From a bacterium (GTDB lineage: Bacteria > Myxococcota_A > Bradymonadia > UBA7976 > UBA1532): DNA of 8,415 bases. A program made the translations under genes and the position numbers. The notes below the pieces were generated by a model. That model had not been told where the DNA came from. It did not search any database and was given only the letters and a program-made list of their open reading frames with translations. Positions 5,428-8,415 of this stretch are shown here, piece by piece (within the stretch, counting starts at the first letter, position 1; every line of letters begins with the position of its first letter). The stretch lies in contig JAUHVS010000219.1 in assembly GCA_030424955.1 (NCBI GenBank), positions 1 through 8,415 on the forward strand, read 5' to 3'.

Positions 5428-6396
5428 CTACTCCAGGCTGATGCGGGGGTCGACGAGCCCCAGCAGCAGGTCGGCGGCCAGGTTGCCCAGCACCAGCATG
5501 ACCGTGGCCATCACCACCGAGCCCATCACCACCGGCTCGTCCTGGCTGAAGACCGCGTCCACCGTGAGGGTGGCGAGGCCCGGCCAGCCGAAGACCACCT
5601 CCACCAGGAAGGCGCCCGTGAGCAGGGCGGCGAGGCTGTAGCCGAACAGGGTGATCAGCGGGTTGATGGCGTTGCCGAAGGCGTGCTTCCACACCACCTC
5701 CCACGGGGCCAGGCCCTTGGCTCGGGCGGTGCGCACGAAGTCCTTGCCCAGGGTCTCGACCATCTCGGCGCGCATCTGGCGCATGTAGCGCGCCATCTGG
5801 GTGGTGCCCACCACCAGCGCGGGCAGCACGGTGTGGTGGGCGACGTCCACCCACTGCTCCCAGGGCGTGAAGTCATCCCAGTCGATGGGATCGCGCATGC
5901 CGCCGGTGGGGAACCAGCCGGTGCTCGCGGCGAACATCACCATCAGCAGGGCGAAGAACACCCGCGGGACGCTCAGGCCCATGAAGCTGATGAAGCCCAC
6001 CGCCTTGTCGATCCAGGTGCCCTGCTTGACCCCCGCCAGCACGCCCAGCGGCAGGGCCAGGCCCCAGGCCAGCACCAGCGCGCTGCTGGACAGCAGCAGG
6101 GTGTTGCCCAGGCGCTCGCCGATGAGGGTGAACACCTCGAGATCGAAGTGGAAGCTGTGGCCGAAGTCGCCCTGCACCGCGTGGGTCAGCCAGGCCCAGT
6201 AGCGGGCGAGCAGGCCCCCGTCCACGTTGGCCTGGGCCCGCAGCGCGGCCAGGTACTCGGCGCTGATGGCGGGGTTGTCCTCCAGGCGGCTGAAGTAGTC
6301 GCCGGGCGCGGCCGCCAGCAGGCAGTGGGTCAAGAAGCTGGTGGCGAGCAGCAGCGGCGGGATCGCCAGCAGCCGGCGCGCGACATAGGTCCACAT
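5428..6396 (-). CDS. oppB: Opp/Dpp-type ABC transporter permease, OppB subunit
   Basis: 322 residues with an ATG start, close to the usual family length. It is the first of the two inner-membrane permeases. TM1 spans about 9-30 (LLAIPPLLLATSFLTHCLLA) and is followed by the periplasmic PGD segment and a 60-residue loop ending in the family motif GDFGHSF (76-82). Further membrane spans lie at about 100-122, 133-157, 185-200, 246-265 and 288-312. The EAA loop that contacts the ATPase is DFVRTARAKGLAPWEVVWKH (219-238) followed by Ala-Phe-Gly-Asn. It ends DPRISLE, the characteristic OppB/DppB tail. The start lies only 4 bases beyond the oppA stop and has no clear Shine-Dalgarno site, so translation probably depends on ribosomes finishing oppA. 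It is followed by oppC after 3 bases. Confidence 0.95.
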   Translation of the reverse strand: MWTYVARRLLAIPPLLLATSFLTHCLLAAAPGDYFSRLEDNPAISAEYLAALRAQANVDGGLLARYWAWLTHAVQGDFGHSFHFDLEVFTLIGERLGNTLLLSSSALVLAWGLALPLGVLAGVKQGTWIDKAVGFISFMGLSVPRVFFALLMVMFAASTGWFPTGGMRDPIDWDDFTPWEQWVDVAHHTVLPALVVGTTQMARYMRQMRAEMVETLGKDFVRTARAKGLAPWEVVWKHAFGNAINPLITLFGYSLAALLTGAFLVEVVFGWPGLATLTVDAVFSQDEPVVMGSVVMATVMLVLGNLAADLLLGLVDPRISLE

Positions 6397-6400
6397 GGCG

Positions 6401-8251
6401 TCAGCGGGCGCGGGGCCGCGACAGGAAGAGCTGATCGACGTTCCAGCTCAGCATGGGGCGCAGGGCCGAGGGCTTGAAGTTGCCCAGGAAGCTGCGGCCC
6501 GCCACGAACTGGTTGGGCACCACGAGCATGATCTGGGGCAGCTTGTCGGCCCAGATCGCGAGGATGCGGTCCATGTGGCGCTTGCGGGTGGGGAAGTCGC
6601 TCGACGCGATGTTGGCGTAGAGGGCGTCGTCGATTGCCTTCTCCCAGGGGCGGTGCGGGCTGTCCTGCAGGGGGTCCCACGCGTGGCTCGCGCCGCTCGA
6701 CAGCAGCACGTTCTTGGACTGGGCCGGATCGGGCGGCACGGCCGAGCCCCAGCCCAGCAGGATCGCGTCGAAGTTGCGGCCGTTGCGCATGGCCGAGGTG
6801 ACCTCGTTGAAGGGCACCGGGCGCAGGTGCACGGTCATGCCGAGCTTCGCCAGGTCGTCCTTGATGACGTTGAGCATGGCGATGCGGGTGGCGTTCTCGC
6901 TGTTGGTGGTCACCGAGAACTCCACCGGGTGGCCACCGCTGTCGTGCAGGGTGCCGTCCTTGACCACGAAGCCGCCCTGGGTGAGCAGGGCCCGGGCCTT
7001 GTCGAGGTCGTAGGGGTAGGTGACGGTGTCCGGGTTGAACCACTTCTTGTTGCCCGGGCTGTAGTAGCTGTGGATGGGCGTGCCGCGGCCCGCCATCACC
7101 GTGCGCACGATGCCCACGCGGTCGATGGCGTGGCTGACGGCCTTGCGGAACTCGACGCTGTCGAACCAGCCCAGCTTGATGGGATCGACGTAGGGCGTGC
7201 CGTCCTTCTTGGTGCGCCGGTCGAGGTTGAACATCAGGTAGTACGTGCTGAGCGCAGGCCCCAGGTCGTGCAGCTTGAAGTCGCCGCGGGGCTCCTCGCG
7301 CTTCAGCGCGTCGTAGTGCTCGGGGCGCACCTCGATGGCGTCGATCTCGTTGTCCTTGAAGCGCACGAACTGCGCGTTGAAGTCGCGCACCACCGAGAAG
7401 ATGATCTTGTCGAGGTAGGGCAGGCGGTTGCCGGCGCTGTCGACCTTCCAGTAGCGGGGGTTGCGCACCAGCACCACCCGCTCGCCCGCGGCGATGGAGT
7501 GGATGCGGTAGGGCCCCGACACCGGCATGTTCTCGGGGGGCTCGCTGAGCCGCATGACCTCGTTGAAGCGCCCCTCGGCGTAGGCCTTGCCCCAGGCGTG
7601 CTTGGGGATGGGGTGCATGCTGGCCACGTTGACGTGGAACAGCACGTCGGGGGTGTGCAGCGTGAACTTGAAGCGCCGCCCGTCGAGCACCTCCAGGGTG
7701 GGGAAGCGCGCCTTGCCGGCGGCGTCGACGCCCTGGCGGAACAGATCGGTGGTGCTGGTGACCACCTTGGGATCGAGCAGCACCTTGTAGGTGAAGGCGA
7801 AGTCCTCGCTGGTCAGCGGCTTGCCGTCGCTCCAGGTCAGCCCCTCGCGCAGGGTGAAGGTGTAGCTCAGGCCGTCGGCGCCGCGCTCGAAGCCCTCGCA
7901 CAGGCTCGGCACCATCTCGTGGGTGTCGTTCTTGAAGCGCAGGCAGCTCTCGTAGACCTTGCCGTGCAGCACCCGGTTGGTGGGCACGTCGTTGGCCAGC
8001 ATCGGGTTGAAGGTGCTGGGGTTGCCCGCGATGGAGAGCACCAGCCGGCCGCCGTAGCGCCCCACCTCGCCGTCCTTGACCGTCAGCGCGCCCTTCGGGA
8101 TGGGCCCCTCGAAGCCGGGGCGCGGGGTGCCGATGGGGGTGGCCTCACCCGCCGTGGAGGGCGCGCCCCCCTTCTTGCTGCTGCAGCCGAGGCTACAGCC
8201 GACGGCGGTGAGCGCGGCGATGGCGATGGCCAGGGTGACCCAGCGATGCAT
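6401..8251 (-). CDS. oppA: Peptide ABC transporter solute-binding lipoprotein (SBP family 5)
   Basis: 616 residues with an ATG start. It captures the substrate in the periplasm and delivers it to OppB/OppC. Residues 1-23 form a lipoprotein signal peptide (MHRWVTLAIAIAALTAVGC); Cys19 is the more likely lipidated residue, although SLGC places a second possible site at Cys23. The extracellular-solute-binding family 5 core is clear: YTFTLREGLTWSDGKPLTSE (130-149) followed by DF, SGPYRI (245-250) and NPRYW (264-268), with a mid-protein FRKAVSHAIDR block typical of the second lobe. It is longer than E. coli OppA (543 residues) and fits the larger SBP5 proteins of free-living Gram-negative bacteria. 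GGGAGG (8258-8263) six bases upstream supports this start over an in-frame ATG at 8398, whose extra 49 residues are arginine-rich and would bury the signal peptide. It leads the operon. Ligand specificity cannot be read from sequence. Confidence 0.94.
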   Translation of the reverse strand: MHRWVTLAIAIAALTAVGCSLGCSSKKGGAPSTAGEATPIGTPRPGFEGPIPKGALTVKDGEVGRYGGRLVLSIAGNPSTFNPMLANDVPTNRVLHGKVYESCLRFKNDTHEMVPSLCEGFERGADGLSYTFTLREGLTWSDGKPLTSEDFAFTYKVLLDPKVVTSTTDLFRQGVDAAGKARFPTLEVLDGRRFKFTLHTPDVLFHVNVASMHPIPKHAWGKAYAEGRFNEVMRLSEPPENMPVSGPYRIHSIAAGERVVLVRNPRYWKVDSAGNRLPYLDKIIFSVVRDFNAQFVRFKDNEIDAIEVRPEHYDALKREEPRGDFKLHDLGPALSTYYLMFNLDRRTKKDGTPYVDPIKLGWFDSVEFRKAVSHAIDRVGIVRTVMAGRGTPIHSYYSPGNKKWFNPDTVTYPYDLDKARALLTQGGFVVKDGTLHDSGGHPVEFSVTTNSENATRIAMLNVIKDDLAKLGMTVHLRPVPFNEVTSAMRNGRNFDAILLGWGSAVPPDPAQSKNVLLSSGASHAWDPLQDSPHRPWEKAIDDALYANIASSDFPTRKRHMDRILAIWADKLPQIMLVVPNQFVAGRSFLGNFKPSALRPMLSWNVDQLFLSRPRAR

Positions 8252-8415
8252 GGGCTGCCTCCCGTGGGTGGGTGCGAGGCGGGCAGGCTCGCACGAACGG
8301 CCCGGCGCGCCAACCCCAGCCGCCCCAGGGCGCCGCCGCCGGAGCCGCGGCCTGCCCCGGTGGACGGCGGCGCGGCCCGTCGCCAGAATGCGCGCCATGG
8401 TTGCCTCTGCCCCCC
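8252..8415. other. oppA upstream region with a possible divergent gene start
   Basis: These 164 bases contain no convincing minus-strand promoter for oppA, although one is expected here. On the plus strand TGGACG (8361-8366) and CAGAAT (8384-8389), 17 bases apart, each match four of six positions of the housekeeping -35 and -10 elements. In-frame ATG codons follow at 8388 and 8397 (Met-Arg-Ala-Met-Val-Ala-Ser-Ala-Pro), open to the window edge. This could be the start of a divergent gene with a leaderless or near-leaderless transcript, but only 28 bases are visible. No operator, riboswitch or terminator is apparent. Confidence 0.25.
8258..8263 (-). promoter_or_regulatory. Shine-Dalgarno site of oppA
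   Basis: Read on the minus strand this is GGGAGG, six bases before the ATG at 8251. It is the strongest ribosome binding site in the operon and fixes the oppA start. oppC has only GGAG and oppB has no recognisable site, so operon translation probably enters mainly here. Confidence 0.8.

Noticed and set aside
4612..6477. 621-codon plus-strand open frame opposite oppC and oppB
   Set aside because: The product is a His/Gln/Gly/Ala-rich string without domains, while the minus strand encodes unmistakable permeases over the same bases.
8304..8311. GGCGCGCC palindrome upstream of oppA as an operator
   Set aside because: An eight-base GC palindrome is common by chance at this base composition and there is no second copy or spacing relation to a promoter.
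8252..8398. Upstream extension of oppA to an in-frame ATG at 8398
   Set aside because: The added 49 residues are arginine-rich and would precede a clear signal peptide; the ATG at 8251 has a strong ribosome binding site.
1..8415. Mobile element, prophage, toxin-antitoxin or defence system
   Set aside because: No transposase, integrase, terminal inverted repeats, nuclease or paired small genes are visible, and base composition appears even across the window.

Overview
The window is uniformly very GC-rich. Its coding style and protein families point to a myxobacterium-like organism (Myxococcota, formerly Deltaproteobacteria). The strongest clue is a secreted lipoprotein that combines Myxococcus-type cysteine-rich repeats (DUF4215 / myxo_disulf_rpt type), MopE-type Asp-rich motifs and a long glycine-rich stalk. 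This taxonomic reading is an inference from protein families; no marker gene is present.

Layout from left to right. Positions 1-209 hold the 3' end of a plus-strand gene for a very basic, Arg/Ala-rich protein, followed by a convincing intrinsic terminator (232-277). After a short leader comes a 952-residue plus-strand lipoprotein gene (402-3260). It encodes a lipobox signal peptide, a (Gly-Gly-X)33 stalk, three Asp-rich motifs, two cysteine-rich repeats, about 330 residues of two uncharacterised globular regions, a third cysteine-rich repeat and a 16-cysteine C-terminal domain. It meets, tail to tail and only 11 bases away, a four-gene minus-strand operon that fills the rest of the window. 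Read in its own direction that operon is oppA (8251-6401), oppB (6396-5428), oppC (5424-4330) and oppD (4333-3272).

The operon encodes an Opp/Dpp-type peptide ABC importer: a lipoprotein solute-binding protein, two inner-membrane permeases and one ATPase. Gene junctions are 4 bases, 3 bases and a 4-base GTGA overlap, so translation is probably coupled. No second ATPase (oppF/dppF) follows oppD, so the transporter either uses an OppD homodimer or takes its partner ATPase from elsewhere. The 164 bases to the right of oppA are a 5' region that may also carry the start of a divergent gene.

I find no RNA gene, CRISPR array, insertion sequence, phage module or defence system. The features most worth a second look are the architecture of the lipoprotein, its tandem and mosaic repeats, and the single-ATPase operon.
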